Shown here: piece by piece, positions 52,152 to 61,675 of the stretch
Position numbering within the stretch: position 1 is the first letter of the stretch
How the letters are laid out: every line of letters begins with the position of its first letter
Origin: Saccharibacillus nicotianae
GTDB taxonomy: Bacteria > Bacillota > Bacilli > Paenibacillales > Paenibacillaceae
Assembly: GCF_042681745.1 (NCBI RefSeq)
Contig: NZ_JBHUGF010000010.1
Location: 496,001-560,000, forward strand
Reading direction: 5' to 3'
Length of the DNA stretch: 64,000 nt
Notes under the pieces: model-generated
The model's database searches: none
The model's input: only the letters and a program-made list of their open reading frames with translations
Told to the model about the DNA's origin: nothing
Translations under genes and position numbers: made by a program

Positions 52152-54044
52152 ATGAAGCCAGATTTGCGTTCCAAATGGACAGATAGTGTAATTATAGGCG
52201 ATGGAGCAATGGGGACTTATTTGTATCAATTAGGATTTCCGGTAGGTATTTCTTATGAAGAACTGAATTTGATTCGTCCACATATTATAGAAGATGTACA
52301 TCGCCAATATGTTACTGCTGGTGCTCAAATGATTGAGACCAATACATTTTCTGCTAATTATGACCGATTATCTAAATATGGGCTTGAACATAAAGTAGAT
52401 GAAATTAATCGTGCAGGTGTAAGGATTGCACGAGCGGCGGCTGGTGATCAAGCGTATGTGGTCGGTTCAGTAGGCGCGATTCGTAATGGTAAACGAACCA
52501 ATATTCCGCGGTCTGAATTACGTCAGCATTTTAGACAGCAAGTATCGTCTTTGTTAGAAGAAGGCGTAGACGGCATTTTGTTAGAAACGTTTTTTGAAGT
52601 GGAAGAACTGGCAATCGCTTTACGACAAGTACGCAAACTGACAAATATTCCAGTGATGTGTCAATTAACAGTAGAAGATGCGATTCGGACGCTGGATGGT
52701 TTTGCTTTGCCAGATGCGTTTGCTTTATTGACAGATGCCGGGGCAGATATGGTAGGGCTGAATTGTCGTGTTGGCCCTAATGGAACGCTGCATGCGCTTG
52801 AAGCGGTTCAAGGTAAAGTATCTTTGCCATTATCTGTGTATCCTGATGCAGGAGTAGCGGATTATGTAGATGGTGAATATCGTTATGGAGCAAGTCCCGC
52901 TTATTTTGGTCAGCGTAGTATTCGCTTTGCAGAACTAGGAGCAAGAGTGATCGGCGGATGCTGTGGAACAACTCCTGAACATATCGCTGCTATTGCAAGA
53001 GCTTTAGAAGGATATGTACCGGAAAAGTTAGACTTTTCTAATGTGCAGACACCGATTCCTCAGATCAGTGTCACTATCGAGAACGCTATTATGGATGAAA
53101 GCGATCGTAATGGTGAAGACGTACCGCCAACACTGGTAGATCTGGTGCGTGAACGTCCAACAGTGATTGTAGAACTTGATCCACCTCGTGATCTGGATAT
53201 TACACGCTTTCTCAAAGGAGCCGCCGCGCTTAAAGAAGCTGGCGTAGACGCGCTGACTTTAGCTGATAATTCGCTTGCTGTTACTCGTATGAGCAATATG
53301 GCACTTGGACATATTGTGCAACGAGAAGCAGGGATTCGTCCTTTGATTCATATCGCTTGTCGTGATCGCAATATGATCGGCAGTCAATCGCATATGATGG
53401 GATTTGATGCTCTAGGTATCGATCATGTACTAGCTGTAACCGGTGATCCGTCCAAATTTGGCGATTTGCCGGGAGCGAGTTCTGTTTACGATATGACTTC
53501 GTTTGATATGATCAAAATGATCAAGCAGTTGAATGAAGGGATCGCTTTTTCTGGAAAGCCTCTCAAACAACGTGCCAAATTCGTTGTAGGCGCAGCCTTT
53601 AACCCGAATGTCAAACATCTGGATAAAGCTGTTGTCCGTCTGGAAAAGAAAATTGCGGCAGGCGCTGATTATATTATGACTCAGCCTGTCTATAATGTGC
53701 AGTTGATAGCTGATATTCGGGAAGCGACCAAACATTTGGATATTCCTATTTTTATCGGAATTATGCCACTTGCTAGTGGACGAAATGCAGAATATCTTCA
53801 TAATGAAGTTCCTGGTATTCAATTATCCGATGAAGTACGTGGACGAATGGCAGGGCTTGAAGGCGAAGAAGGCAGAGCGACAGGCGTAATGATTGCCAAA
53901 GAATTGCTGGATGTCGCTATGGAACATTTTAATGGAATTTATATTATGACTCCGTTTATGTTTTATGATATGAGTGTACAGCTAACTGAATATATATGGG
54001 CAAAAGCAAAGCGCCGTCCCAACCCCTTGTTTCACAATAGATAA
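52152..54044 (+). CDS. yitJ: bifunctional homocysteine S-methyltransferase / methylenetetrahydrofolate reductase
   Basis: A 630-residue enzyme of methionine and folate metabolism. The N-terminal homocysteine-binding domain (about 1-290) has GDGAMGTYLYQLG and zinc cysteines in GLNCRVGP and GGCCGTTPEH; the C-terminal MTHFR barrel (about 320-625) has VELDPPRDLD, HIACRDRN and YIMTQPVYN. ATG 52152 follows GGGGTGG; nine upstream in-frame codons are likely untranslated. In Bacillus yitJ is under an S-box; I see none in the 115 bases here. Confidence 0.93.
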   Translation: MKPDLRSKWTDSVIIGDGAMGTYLYQLGFPVGISYEELNLIRPHIIEDVHRQYVTAGAQMIETNTFSANYDRLSKYGLEHKVDEINRAGVRIARAAAGDQAYVVGSVGAIRNGKRTNIPRSELRQHFRQQVSSLLEEGVDGILLETFFEVEELAIALRQVRKLTNIPVMCQLTVEDAIRTLDGFALPDAFALLTDAGADMVGLNCRVGPNGTLHALEAVQGKVSLPLSVYPDAGVADYVDGEYRYGASPAYFGQRSIRFAELGARVIGGCCGTTPEHIAAIARALEGYVPEKLDFSNVQTPIPQISVTIENAIMDESDRNGEDVPPTLVDLVRERPTVIVELDPPRDLDITRFLKGAAALKEAGVDALTLADNSLAVTRMSNMALGHIVQREAGIRPLIHIACRDRNMIGSQSHMMGFDALGIDHVLAVTGDPSKFGDLPGASSVYDMTSFDMIKMIKQLNEGIAFSGKPLKQRAKFVVGAAFNPNVKHLDKAVVRLEKKIAAGADYIMTQPVYNVQLIADIREATKHLDIPIFIGIMPLASGRNAEYLHNEVPGIQLSDEVRGRMAGLEGEEGRATGVMIAKELLDVAMEHFNGIYIMTPFMFYDMSVQLTEYIWAKAKRRPNPLFHNR

Positions 54045-54070
54045 TCAATTACAATAGGATAACGGATGTG

Positions 54071-54973
54071 ATGCCGATGTCATTCAGTATGACCGGATAC
54101 GGTCAGTCCGCCGTGCAATTTGGCGGCTACAAAGTCCAGATTGAAGTCAAATCCGTCAACCATCGTTATTGCGAAATTATGATGCGTTTACCACGTGAAT
54201 GGGGTCAAATGGAGGACAGTCTCAAACGGCTGATTCAAGATGTGATCAAGCGTGGACGGATAGATGTATTTATGAACAAAGAGCAAGACACAGGGCAAGT
54301 TCCGTCTTTGAAGCTTAACCATGCTAACGTTCAGTCTTATTTACAAGCGGGTCAAGAGCTTACAGAGCGTTATGGTATGAATGGAAATTTGGATATTCAT
54401 CAATTACTTGCATTACCAGGAGTGATGACTACTGAGCAACCTTCGGCATTGGCAGATGAAGAAGAACAAGCACAGTGGCAACAGATTCTTGGACAAGGAC
54501 TACAAGAAGCACTTCAAAATTTGCTACAAATGCGTGCACGAGAAGGGATTCATTTAGCTAACGATTTGCGGGAGCGTGTGAATCTGCTAGAGCAGCATTA
54601 TCGTAGTATGTGTGAATTGGCGCCTACTGTTGTAGAAGAACATCGCATACGTCTAAAACAGCGATTATCTGAACTTCAGGATGGAAGTTATCATTGGGAC
54701 GATTCCAGAATTAGCATGGAGATAGCTGTATTTGCAGATCGTTCTAATATTGACGAAGAATTGACGCGTTTGAATAGTCATTTTCAGCAGTGTAAATTAT
54801 TGCTAGAAAGTAACGATGCAATAGGACGTAGGCTTGATTTTTTGATTCAAGAAATGAATAGAGAAGTGAATACGATTGGTTCCAAAGCAAATCATCTGGC
54901 TCTAGTCAATCATGTGGTCGAGATGAAAGCGGAACTGGAAAAGATTCGCGAACAAGCCGCAAATTTGGAATGA
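54071..54973 (+). CDS. yicC: YicC-family endoribonuclease (YloC)
   Basis: A 300-residue cytoplasmic protein; E. coli and Bacillus relatives cleave RNA and influence sRNA decay. Landmarks: SMTGYGQS, VEVKSVNHRYCEIMMRLP near the N-terminus, and RLDFLIQEMNREVNTIGSKA at the C-terminus. ATGs at 54071 and 54077 are possible; the ribosome site is weak. First gene of the conserved yicC-remA-gmk-rpoZ run. Confidence 0.9.
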   Translation: MPMSFSMTGYGQSAVQFGGYKVQIEVKSVNHRYCEIMMRLPREWGQMEDSLKRLIQDVIKRGRIDVFMNKEQDTGQVPSLKLNHANVQSYLQAGQELTERYGMNGNLDIHQLLALPGVMTTEQPSALADEEEQAQWQQILGQGLQEALQNLLQMRAREGIHLANDLRERVNLLEQHYRSMCELAPTVVEEHRIRLKQRLSELQDGSYHWDDSRISMEIAVFADRSNIDEELTRLNSHFQQCKLLLESNDAIGRRLDFLIQEMNREVNTIGSKANHLALVNHVVEMKAELEKIREQAANLE

Positions 54974-55036
54974 ATGCAAGTCAGCGACCTCATTTCGGCG
55001 TAAATGAGTCAAATGTATAGGGGGAAAAACCTGAAG

Positions 55037-55297
55037 ATGGCCATCAAACTTATCAATATTGGCTTCGGAAATATTGTATCCGCTAATCGGATTATTTCTA
55101 TAGTAAGCCCTGAGTCTGCACCAATCAAAAGAATTATTCAGGAAGCACGCGATCGTCATATGCTCATTGATGCCACATATGGTCGTCGTACCCGTGCTGT
55201 TATCATTACCGATAGCGATCATGTAATTCTTTCCGCAGTACAACCGGAAACAGTCGCACATCGCTTATCTACTAAAGATGATGATCACGACGAATAA
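55037..55297 (+). CDS. remA: RemA (DUF370) biofilm matrix regulator
   Basis: An 86-residue DNA-binding protein that in Bacillus activates matrix and osmoprotection genes. Sequence KLINIGFGNIVSANRII and DATYGRRTRAVII is diagnostic. ATG 55037 (MAIKLI) follows AGGGGG; eleven earlier codons are not part of the family. It overlaps an upstream in-frame reading of gmk by 20 bases but not the real gmk. Confidence 0.95.
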   Translation: MAIKLINIGFGNIVSANRIISIVSPESAPIKRIIQEARDRHMLIDATYGRRTRAVIITDSDHVILSAVQPETVAHRLSTKDDDHDE

Positions 55298-55364
55298 ACA
55301 AAAAGAGGCTGTTGATCAATCCAGTACGTACCGGACGACGCAACAGCCTAAAATGGAGTGTACC

Positions 55365-55937
55365 ATGTCTAAAGGATTATTATTTGTATTATCCGGCCCT
55401 TCCGGCGTCGGCAAAGGAACGGTATGCAGTGCTCTTCGGACGCGTATGCCTGAATTGATCTATTCTGTATCTGCAACTACACGCAAGCCTCGTACAGGTG
55501 AGGTGGACGGAGTAAACTACTTTTTCAAAAGCCATGAGCAATTTCAAGAAATGATCTTAAATGATCGTTTGCTTGAACATGCAGAATATGTAGGCAATTT
55601 CTATGGAACACCACGTGATTTTGTAGAAGATACGCTGAATGCGGGTAACGATATTTTCCTGGAAATCGAAGTGCAGGGTGCTTTGAAAGTCATGGAGAAG
55701 TTTCCAGAAGGCGTATTTATATTTTTGACTCCACCTTCGTTTGAAGAATTGGAACAACGTCTGCATGGACGTGGAACCGAAACCGTAGATACGATCATGA
55801 ATCGAATGACGGTAGCTGCTGACGAGTTGGAATTAATGAAGCATTATGATTACTCTGTAGTCAATGATGAAATTGATCTAGCATGTATGCGAATCCAGAG
55901 TATTATTGTCGCAGAACATTGTAAGATTACAAAATAA
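55365..55937 (+). CDS. gmk: guanylate kinase
   Basis: It phosphorylates GMP to GDP. 190 residues, P-loop SGPSGVGKGTV near residue 10, GMP-binding SATTRKPRTGEVDGVNYFF, and NDRLLEHAEYVGNFYGTP. GGAG six bases before ATG 55365 fixes the start. Part of the nucleotide/transcription cluster with rpoZ. Confidence 0.96.
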   Translation: MSKGLLFVLSGPSGVGKGTVCSALRTRMPELIYSVSATTRKPRTGEVDGVNYFFKSHEQFQEMILNDRLLEHAEYVGNFYGTPRDFVEDTLNAGNDIFLEIEVQGALKVMEKFPEGVFIFLTPPSFEELEQRLHGRGTETVDTIMNRMTVAADELELMKHYDYSVVNDEIDLACMRIQSIIVAEHCKITK

Positions 55938-55984
55938 GTCCTGCGGAATATATTTCGCAGAACACGAAGAGGTGTGTGTATCTA

Positions 55985-56206
55985 ATGTTATATCCTTCTA
56001 TTGATGAAATGATGACTAAAGTCGACAGTAAGTACTCGCTTGTTGTTGCAGCTTCCCGTCGTGCTAGACAACTACGTGAAGGTAGTGTTAGTGAATTGAA
56101 AGATGCTCATGCGAGCAAATATGTAGGGATTGCATTAGAAGAAATCTATAACGATATTCTTCGTATTGAACGCAGAACAGAAACAGAGTATGACGACGAA
56201 AAATAA
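55985..56206 (+). CDS. rpoZ: RNA polymerase omega subunit
   Basis: A 73-residue small subunit that helps assemble RNA polymerase. Landmarks: MLYPSIDEMMTKVDSKYSLVV and ASRRARQLREG. ATG 55985 follows GAGGTG; three upstream codons are excluded by the family start. Confidence 0.95.
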   Translation: MLYPSIDEMMTKVDSKYSLVVAASRRARQLREGSVSELKDAHASKYVGIALEEIYNDILRIERRTETEYDDEK

Positions 56207-56273
56207 GTAACAGGCTACGGTAAAGGGGCCCGCTATAGAAGCTTAACTAAATACGGACCCCTGCGCCACTTGC

Positions 56274-56301
56274 TAACAACCGAAAGGTTGTTATTTTTTT
56301 T
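56274..56301 (+). terminator. Rho-independent terminator after rpoZ
   Basis: AACAACC-GAAA-GGTTGTT with eight Ts, an ideal GNRA-looped hairpin; the upstream GGGGCCCG region can also fold. Confidence 0.9.
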
Positions 56302-56405
56302 GAAAATATATTAAAACGACGGAATAGATTCCCCTTTTACAACAAAAAGCGGTATAATAAAGGGATGAATAATTGTAAAAATTAAACGAAAGCGGGGAAA
56401 TAGAG

Positions 56406-57635
56406 ATGCTGCAAGGTAAAAAGATTGTGCTGGGGATTACTGGCGGAATCGCTGCTTACAAAGCGGCAGCGTTGTGTAGCGGATTGGTGAAACAAGGAGC
56501 AGATGTACATGTCATTATGACACGTTCCGCTTCCAAATTTATTACCGAACTTACCCTACAGACGCTCTCTCGTAACCCGGTTCATATAGATACATTTGAC
56601 GAACGTGATCCAGAAGTAGTCACTCACATTAACCTGGCTGATCTGGCTGATCTGGTATTAATTGCTCCAGCCACTGCAAATACAATTGCTAAAATGGCAC
56701 ATGGATTAGCTGATGATATGCTGTCTTCTACATTGCTTGCTACTACAGCTCCAATCATGGTCGCACCAGCAATGAATGTGCATATGTATCAACATCCAGC
56801 AGTTGTACAAAATATGAATACACTGGTGAGTCGTGGTGTATTGATGATAGAGCCAGGAAGTGGCATGCTGGCTTGTGGTTATGTCGGCAAAGGTCGTCTG
56901 GAAGAACCGGAGACGATTATTAAAGTAGTTCAAGACTTTTTTCAAGCTCAAGCACACCGTAATCAGTTACGTCAGGTGTTAGCAGGTAAGAAAGTAACTG
57001 TCACAGCAGGTGCAACAGTAGAACGGATCGATCCTGTTCGTTTTATTACCAATGATTCCTCCGGCAAAATGGGGATTGCAATCGCCAAAGCAGCTCGTGA
57101 TATGGGAGCATCGGTACGATTGATTGCAGGAACCGTACAAGTGCCTTTACCAGAAGGGATCGAAACGGTACGTGTTCAATCTGCTCAAGATATGTATGAA
57201 GCGGTATTAGGCGAATGGAATCATACTGATATTATGATTCAAACAGCGGCTGTAGCAGATTATCGTCCGCGAACCGTATATGAGACTAAAATGAAGAAAA
57301 AAGACGAAGGATTTACACTCGAACTGGAAAAAACAGTTGATATTTTGGAAAGTTTAGGCCAACGCAAACAGGGACAATTTTTGGTTGGTTTTGCCGCAGA
57401 AACGAATGATGTAGCTGAACATGCGATGGGCAAATTAAAACGCAAAAACTGTGATCTATTAGTCGCTAATGATGTTACTGCTGTTGGCGCTGGATTTGGA
57501 ACCGATACGAATCTAGTCCAGATTTACGATGCACAAGGATTAGTAGCTGATCTGCCGTTAATGAGCAAAGATGAAGTAGCGATTCAGTTGCTAAGTGTTG
57601 TAGCCAAACGGCTGAATGGAGTGTCTACCTCATGA
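56406..57635 (+). CDS. coaBC: bifunctional CoaBC (phosphopantothenate synthesis/decarboxylation)
   Basis: It joins cysteine to phosphopantothenate (CoaB) and decarboxylates the product (CoaC) on the way to coenzyme A. 409 residues: N-terminal flavoprotein domain (1-185) with PAMNVHMYQHP and catalytic Cys in GMLACGYVGKG, then the CoaB domain (about 190-400) with NDSSGKMGIAIAKAA. Start ATG 56406 after AGCGGGG. Overlaps priA by four bases (ATGA). Confidence 0.96.
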   Translation: MLQGKKIVLGITGGIAAYKAAALCSGLVKQGADVHVIMTRSASKFITELTLQTLSRNPVHIDTFDERDPEVVTHINLADLADLVLIAPATANTIAKMAHGLADDMLSSTLLATTAPIMVAPAMNVHMYQHPAVVQNMNTLVSRGVLMIEPGSGMLACGYVGKGRLEEPETIIKVVQDFFQAQAHRNQLRQVLAGKKVTVTAGATVERIDPVRFITNDSSGKMGIAIAKAARDMGASVRLIAGTVQVPLPEGIETVRVQSAQDMYEAVLGEWNHTDIMIQTAAVADYRPRTVYETKMKKKDEGFTLELEKTVDILESLGQRKQGQFLVGFAAETNDVAEHAMGKLKRKNCDLLVANDVTAVGAGFGTDTNLVQIYDAQGLVADLPLMSKDEVAIQLLSVVAKRLNGVSTS

Positions 57636-60157
57636 CTCTTATTGCTCAGGTGATTGTAGATGTACCTAGCCGGGGCACAGATCGTCCATTTGATTATATT
57701 GTGCCAGAATCGATGCGAGGATGGTTAGAAGTAGGAAGTCGTGTAGGTGTTCCTTTTGGTCCCCGTACATTACAAGGATTCGTGATCGGGTTGAGCGGAA
57801 CATCTGAGACACCAGCAGCCAAGCTCAAATCGTTACAAGAATTGCTTGATCTGGTGCCTCCACTGTCCGAAGAATTGGTTGAGTTGTCCGAGTGGATGAG
57901 TGCCAAATATGCTTGTCACCGCATTACTGCTCTTCAATCGATGTTGCCTGCGGCTTTGAAAGGAAAAGCAGAACGGTATATTCGAGTCGCTGAACGTGAA
58001 TCTTGGGTAGGAGAAGATTCTCTTTTTGATGCTACAGAATCGTTATTAACCGACGAAGAAGAACAGATTATCTCTCATATTCAAAAGCAACAAGAAGTAC
58101 GGATGGAATTGTTAAGTCGCCGATTTGGTGAACAAGCCCATATTATCAAATCGTTATTGCAACGGGGCATTTTATTAGAAAGTCGTAGCATACGCGATAA
58201 AGTGCAAAAGAAAACAGTCAGAACTGTTTCTCTACATTTACCAGAAGATGAGATTCGTACGATTATCGAAGAATTTCCAGCCAAAGCAAAGCGTCAACAA
58301 GAAGTGCTAACGTATATCGCAGATACAGGTGGCGATGTACCACTCAAAGAAATTATGACCGTGCTCGGCGTAACAGCAAGTACAGTGAAAGCTCTGGCAG
58401 ATAAAGGATATATCGCTATTATGGATATGGAAGTGTATCGTGATCCGTATCAAGATCGCAATTTTACACCGAGTACACCATTTAAGTTAACAGATGAACA
58501 ACAGCAAGTATATAACTCTATTATTCGCCGTATTAACCAGCGGGAAAAAGGCGAGTATTTAATTCATGGGATTACAGGTAGTGGCAAAACAGAAGTCTAT
58601 CTACAATGTATTCAGCGTGTTATTGAACAAGATCGACAAGCGATTATGCTTGTGCCTGAGATTGCACTGACACCGCAGATGGTAGAGCGATTCAAAGGTC
58701 GTTTTGGTGATCGTGTAGCTGTTATGCATAGTCGTCTATCGAGTGGAGAACGATATGATGAATGGCGCAAAATTCGTGAAGGTAAATCTCAAGTTGCGAT
58801 TGGTGCACGTTCAGCGATTTTTGCTCCTTTTTCCAATCTAGGTTTAATTATTATGGATGAAGAGCATGAGACTTCGTATAAGCAAGAAGAAAGTCCCAAA
58901 TACCATGCGCGTGATGTAGCGATTCATCGTGCTCATCAGCATAATGCAGTTGTAATTCTCGGTTCAGCTACGCCCTCACTGGAAAGTTATTATGCAGCAA
59001 GGTCGCAAGCGAATGATGAATTTATGCCAACATTATTGGAAATTCATGGACGGGCACTTGGAAGTGAACTTCCAGCCGTAGAGATTATTGATATGCGTGA
59101 AGAGTTAAAAGAAGGCAATCGCTCTATGTTCAGTCGACCTCTTCATCAAGCAATCGAAGACCGTCTGGAAAAAAAGCAACAGATTGTGTTACTGCTTAAT
59201 CGGCGCGGGCATTCTACATTTGTTATGTGCCGTACATGTGGTTATGTAGCTGAATGTCCAAATTGTGATATCTCACTCACTTATCATCAGCGTTCTAATA
59301 GTCTACGTTGCCATTATTGCGGTCATGCAGAACCGGCTCCGCAAATATGTCCTGAATGTGGTAGCGAACATATTCGTTATTTTGGTACAGGAACACAGCG
59401 TGTAGAAGAAGAATTGGCGAAATTATTTCCCGGTATTCGTGTCGTACGAATGGATGTCGATACAACCACGCAAAAAGGATCGCATGAGAAATTGTTAAAT
59501 CAATTTCGAGATAAAAAAGCAGATCTGCTATTAGGAACACAAATGGTAGCCAAAGGATTGGATTTTCCAGATGTGACGTTGGTTGGTGTTATTGCTGCTG
59601 ATTCGGCACTACATTTACCTGATTTTCGGGCGGCGGAAAAAACATTTCAACTACTCACACAGGTAGCGGGTCGAGCGGGTCGTCATCATTTGCCAGGTGA
59701 AGTAATTGTGCAGACCTATAATCCAGAGCATTATTCAGTTATTCATGCGAGCCGTCACGATTACGGGTCTTTTGTGCGAGAAGAATTGAAGCATCGTCAG
59801 ACGCTCGGGTATCCACCGTATTGCCGGTTGGCATTGATTACTTTTTCACATGAAAAATTAGCCTTATTAGTACGTATCGCTGAAAATTATACACAGATGA
59901 TTAAAGATCAAGCTTCCAAATTAGGTTGGCTAGGTAGTCTAGAACGATTTTCAAATGAAGCATTGGATGTATTAGGGCCTGTCGCTTCACCTATACCACG
60001 CTTAAAAAATAGATACCGATTCCAATGTATGATAAAATGGCGTGGAGATATGGACGTTGCCAAGCTTGCAGAGCATGTGGCAGAACAATTGCAAGATAGT
60101 GTACGTGATAAAGAATTATTAATCAGTATCGATGTGGATCCACAGGTATTGATGTAA
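57632..60157 (+). CDS. priA: primosomal helicase PriA
   Basis: An 841-residue 3'-5' DNA helicase that restarts collapsed forks. N-terminal 3'BD domain, Walker A GITGSGKTEVY (about residue 315), DEEH in IMDEEHETSYKQEE, and a zinc region between motifs IV and V (CRTCGYVAECPNCD then CHYCGHAE and CPECGS). ATG overlaps the coaBC stop. Confidence 0.96.
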   Translation: MTLIAQVIVDVPSRGTDRPFDYIVPESMRGWLEVGSRVGVPFGPRTLQGFVIGLSGTSETPAAKLKSLQELLDLVPPLSEELVELSEWMSAKYACHRITALQSMLPAALKGKAERYIRVAERESWVGEDSLFDATESLLTDEEEQIISHIQKQQEVRMELLSRRFGEQAHIIKSLLQRGILLESRSIRDKVQKKTVRTVSLHLPEDEIRTIIEEFPAKAKRQQEVLTYIADTGGDVPLKEIMTVLGVTASTVKALADKGYIAIMDMEVYRDPYQDRNFTPSTPFKLTDEQQQVYNSIIRRINQREKGEYLIHGITGSGKTEVYLQCIQRVIEQDRQAIMLVPEIALTPQMVERFKGRFGDRVAVMHSRLSSGERYDEWRKIREGKSQVAIGARSAIFAPFSNLGLIIMDEEHETSYKQEESPKYHARDVAIHRAHQHNAVVILGSATPSLESYYAARSQANDEFMPTLLEIHGRALGSELPAVEIIDMREELKEGNRSMFSRPLHQAIEDRLEKKQQIVLLLNRRGHSTFVMCRTCGYVAECPNCDISLTYHQRSNSLRCHYCGHAEPAPQICPECGSEHIRYFGTGTQRVEEELAKLFPGIRVVRMDVDTTTQKGSHEKLLNQFRDKKADLLLGTQMVAKGLDFPDVTLVGVIAADSALHLPDFRAAEKTFQLLTQVAGRAGRHHLPGEVIVQTYNPEHYSVIHASRHDYGSFVREELKHRQTLGYPPYCRLALITFSHEKLALLVRIAENYTQMIKDQASKLGWLGSLERFSNEALDVLGPVASPIPRLKNRYRFQCMIKWRGDMDVAKLAEHVAEQLQDSVRDKELLISIDVDPQVLM

Positions 60158-60237
60158 AACAGATTTGTGTAACGAATAGCTTGGCAAAATGGTAGCATCG
60201 CAACAGTAGAGAGATAATATAAAGGACGGGATAAAGA

Positions 60238-60717
60238 ATGGCTATACGTATTATTGTAACGGAACCAGATGATGTGCTTCACAAAAAAGCAAAAGAAGTG
60301 ACTAAAATTACACCGAATGTACAGAAGTTGTTAACCGATATGGCAGACACGATGTATGATGCAGACGGGGTAGGTCTTGCTGCGCCACAAGTCGGTATTT
60401 TGAAACGTCTGATTGTAGTTGATGTAGGTGATGATAATGGATTAATCGAACTTATTAATCCTGAAATTATAGAAAGTAATGGCGAGCAATTAGGTTCAGA
60501 AGGCTGTCTCAGTATTCCAGGTCTTAACGGTCAAGTTCGTCGTGCTTTGGAAGTAACGGTTAAAGGTCTAGATCGTAACGGTGAAGAAGTGACGATTACA
60601 GGTCGTGATTTGTTAGCACGAGCTTTTCAACATGAGATCGATCATTTGAACGGTGTGCTATTTACCGATATCGCAGAGCGTGTGTATGACCGTAAGCTAG
60701 ACGAGGAAGGGGAATAA
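60238..60717 (+). CDS. def: peptide deformylase
   Basis: It removes the N-formyl group from new proteins. 159 residues with the three motifs GVGLAAPQVG, EGCLSIPG (metal Cys) and HEIDHLNG (metal His and catalytic Glu). Short type 1 form. GGACGGG lies upstream. Next to fmt, its functional partner. Confidence 0.96.
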   Translation: MAIRIIVTEPDDVLHKKAKEVTKITPNVQKLLTDMADTMYDADGVGLAAPQVGILKRLIVVDVGDDNGLIELINPEIIESNGEQLGSEGCLSIPGLNGQVRRALEVTVKGLDRNGEEVTITGRDLLARAFQHEIDHLNGVLFTDIAERVYDRKLDEEGE

Positions 60718-60724
60718 GTCTATC

Positions 60725-61675
60725 GTGAACATTGCATTTATGGGAACACCAGATTTTGCTGTGCATAGCTTAAATGTTCTAATTGAAGAAGGCATGAACG
60801 TAGTCTGTGTTGTGACTCAACCGGATCGTCCGCAAGGTCGCAAAAAAGTGTTAACACCTACACCTGTCAAAGCAGCAGCGGTAGAGCATGGTATTCCTGT
60901 ACTTCAACCGCAACGCATGAGAAATCCAGAATCTATCGCAGAACTTGCAGCATATAAGCCAGATTTGATCGTTACGGCTGCTTTTGGACAAATTTTACCG
61001 AAAGCTGTACTTGATCTTCCACGCTTAGGTTGTGTAAATATTCATGGCTCTTTGTTGCCTAAATATCGCGGAGGCGCACCGATTCAACGTTGTATTATTA
61101 ATGGTGAAACGGTAACAGGCATTACGCTGATGTATATGGCAGAAGGACTCGATACAGGAGATATGATCTCGAAGATTGAAGTGCCGATTACCGATGAAGA
61201 TACCTCGGGTACTTTATTTGCCAAAATGAGTGAAGCTGGAGCAACAATTCTTCGTCAAGAATTGCCACGCTTGTTAGAAGGTAAAGTTGAAGCAGAACCG
61301 CAAAACGATGATGAATCCACATATGCTCCGAATCTGACTCGTGAAGATGAACAATTGGATTGGTCGAAAACCAGTCGTGAATTATATAATCAAGTTCGTG
61401 GTCTTGTACCATTCTCCGGCGGATTCACATTATGGAATAGCGAAGTATTCAAAGTATGGAAAATAAGCAAGCCTACAGCGGATGCTACGTTAAAAGGATC
61501 AGCGCTAGAAGCTGTACCGGGAACTGTTTTGGAACTATTGCCAGAAGGTATTGTAGTTCGTACAGGAGATAGCACAGTGACATTAACAGAGATTCAACCT
61601 GCGGGCAAAAAAGCACTACAAGCGTCAGACTTTGTACGTGGTACGTCAATGACTAAAGGTACGGTGCTCGGGTGA
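60725..61675 (+). CDS. fmt: methionyl-tRNA formyltransferase
   Basis: It formylates initiator Met-tRNA with 10-formyl-THF. 316 residues: FMGTPDFAV start, HGSLLPKYRGGAPIQ with the catalytic Asn/His site, and LDTGDMI. GTG start 60725, eight bases after the def stop. Its stop overlaps the rsmB start. Confidence 0.95.
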   Translation: MNIAFMGTPDFAVHSLNVLIEEGMNVVCVVTQPDRPQGRKKVLTPTPVKAAAVEHGIPVLQPQRMRNPESIAELAAYKPDLIVTAAFGQILPKAVLDLPRLGCVNIHGSLLPKYRGGAPIQRCIINGETVTGITLMYMAEGLDTGDMISKIEVPITDEDTSGTLFAKMSEAGATILRQELPRLLEGKVEAEPQNDDESTYAPNLTREDEQLDWSKTSRELYNQVRGLVPFSGGFTLWNSEVFKVWKISKPTADATLKGSALEAVPGTVLELLPEGIVVRTGDSTVTLTEIQPAGKKALQASDFVRGTSMTKGTVLG